DNA of 12,616 nucleotides. Origin: an uncultured bacterium. Its GTDB lineage: Bacteria; Patescibacteriota; Saccharimonadia; Saccharimonadales; Saccharimonadaceae. Below the pieces are notes generated by a model. The model had not been told where the DNA came from. It did not search any database and was given only the letters and a program-made list of their open reading frames with translations. This document shows, piece after piece, positions 12,199 to 12,616 of the stretch. Location of the stretch: the NCBI GenBank assembly GCA_938045655.1, contig CALIMO010000082.1:1-12616 (forward strand), given 5' to 3'. A program made the position numbers and the translations under genes. Positions within the stretch are counted from its first letter, which is position 1. Each line of letters opens with the position of its first letter.

Positions 12199-12616
12199 AT
12201 GAATCTAAAATCTTGGCGAAGAAAGCTAAAAAATGAATTTATCGATATTGATGGTAATAAAATTTCAATATATAAAAATTTAGAAGAGAGTAAACCAATT
12301 GCCGTTCTTTTTCATGGTTTTGGCGGAAACTATTTTGGGCTAACTCCACTTGGATTTGAACTTTCAAAAAAATATTCAATTATTATTTGCGAATTACCCG
12401 CTCACGGTAAAAGCTCACTTAACACCTTTCAAAATATTGATATTTTTCGAATTTTCTACCAAAAAATGATTTCAAAACTTAGCAATTTTGGTGGAATTCA
12501 TCTTATTGTTGGTCACTCTTTTAGTTCTTATTTTGTCAGCGATGATGAGATTTCGAAAAAAATTCCAACCATTATTATAAATCCTGTTTTTGAGCCCAGC
12601 GATTCATTTTTAGCTG
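12199..12616 (+). CDS. Alpha/beta hydrolase, 3' end outside window
   Basis: The 139 visible residues show an alpha/beta-hydrolase core. FHGFGG (38-43) is the oxyanion-hole loop. ELPAHGKS (65-72) matches the DxxGxGxS-type turn. GHSFSS (105-110) is the nucleophile elbow, with S107 as the catalytic serine. The acid and the histidine of the triad lie beyond the window. There is no signal peptide, so a cytoplasmic enzyme such as an esterase, lipase or C-C hydrolase is likely, but the substrate cannot be told. The ATG follows its -10 box by 6 nt and no Shine-Dalgarno is present. It is divergent from the histidine phosphatase gene. Confidence 0.88.
   Translation, partial: MNLKSWRRKLKNEFIDIDGNKISIYKNLEESKPIAVLFHGFGGNYFGLTPLGFELSKKYSIIICELPAHGKSSLNTFQNIDIFRIFYQKMISKLSNFGGIHLIVGHSFSSYFVSDDEISKKIPTIIINPVFEPSDSFLA

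Noticed and set aside
1..12616. CRISPR arrays, insertion sequences or att-type repeats
   Set aside because: No regularly spaced direct repeats, transposase genes, integrases or flanking terminal repeats were seen.

Overview
The window is AT-rich DNA (about one third G+C by eye) with compact genes that mostly read as bacterial housekeeping and cell-envelope functions. The gene content and style fit a Patescibacteria / candidate phyla radiation genome, most likely Saccharibacteria (TM7). The signs are an RNase HII with a GRGAWAGP N-terminus, a PilB-type ATPase without the usual cysteine zinc motif, a Mur ligase without its N-terminal domain, a type IV pilin with an FTIIE signal, and an LTA-synthase-like protein. 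The lineage is inferred from style, not from a marker search.

Layout, left to right. A 5'-complete, 3'-truncated rnhB lies on the minus strand. Next is a decayed type IV pilin gene on the plus strand (611 to about 1095 or 1155) with in-frame stops and several -1 frameshifts, behind a promoter that carries a G8 tract in its spacer. An unrecognised 166-residue protein follows on the minus strand. Then comes the rplJ-rplL operon (minus) with an L10-type autoregulatory leader and a strong promoter. From 3005 to 3318 there is no convincing gene, but a perfect TTGACA-N17-TATAAT promoter leads into about 280 nt of hairpin-rich sequence ending in T7: a candidate unclassified ncRNA. An LTA-synthase-family gene (plus) converges on an intact type IV pilin gene (minus) across a shared terminator. 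rplS and a PilB/GspE ATPase follow on the minus strand. A small unknown gene and a TrmH-family RNA methyltransferase lie on the plus strand. A MurF-like ligase and a NUDIX hydrolase form a two-gene minus-strand operon. Upstream of it, a second perfect-consensus promoter drives a short structured RNA (11233 to about 11071) that ends in a terminator-like hairpin just before murF. A histidine phosphatase (minus) and a divergent, truncated alpha/beta hydrolase (plus) close the window.

How it fits together. The pilB ATPase, the intact pilin and the dead pilin paralogue belong to a type IV pilus system. The LTA synthase and Mur ligase are cell-wall functions. rplJ, rplL, rplS, the TrmH-like enzyme and the two candidate ncRNAs concern translation or its regulation. 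At least seven genes have a -10 box ending only 6 to 10 nt before the start codon, which implies leaderless mRNAs. The ribosomal protein genes and some others instead have a 5' UTR, several with clear Shine-Dalgarno sites. The palindrome TTCGAA occurs about 39 times, far above chance, in all reading frames.

The best candidates for something undescribed are the two structured RNAs with perfect promoters at 3005-3318 and 11071-11268.
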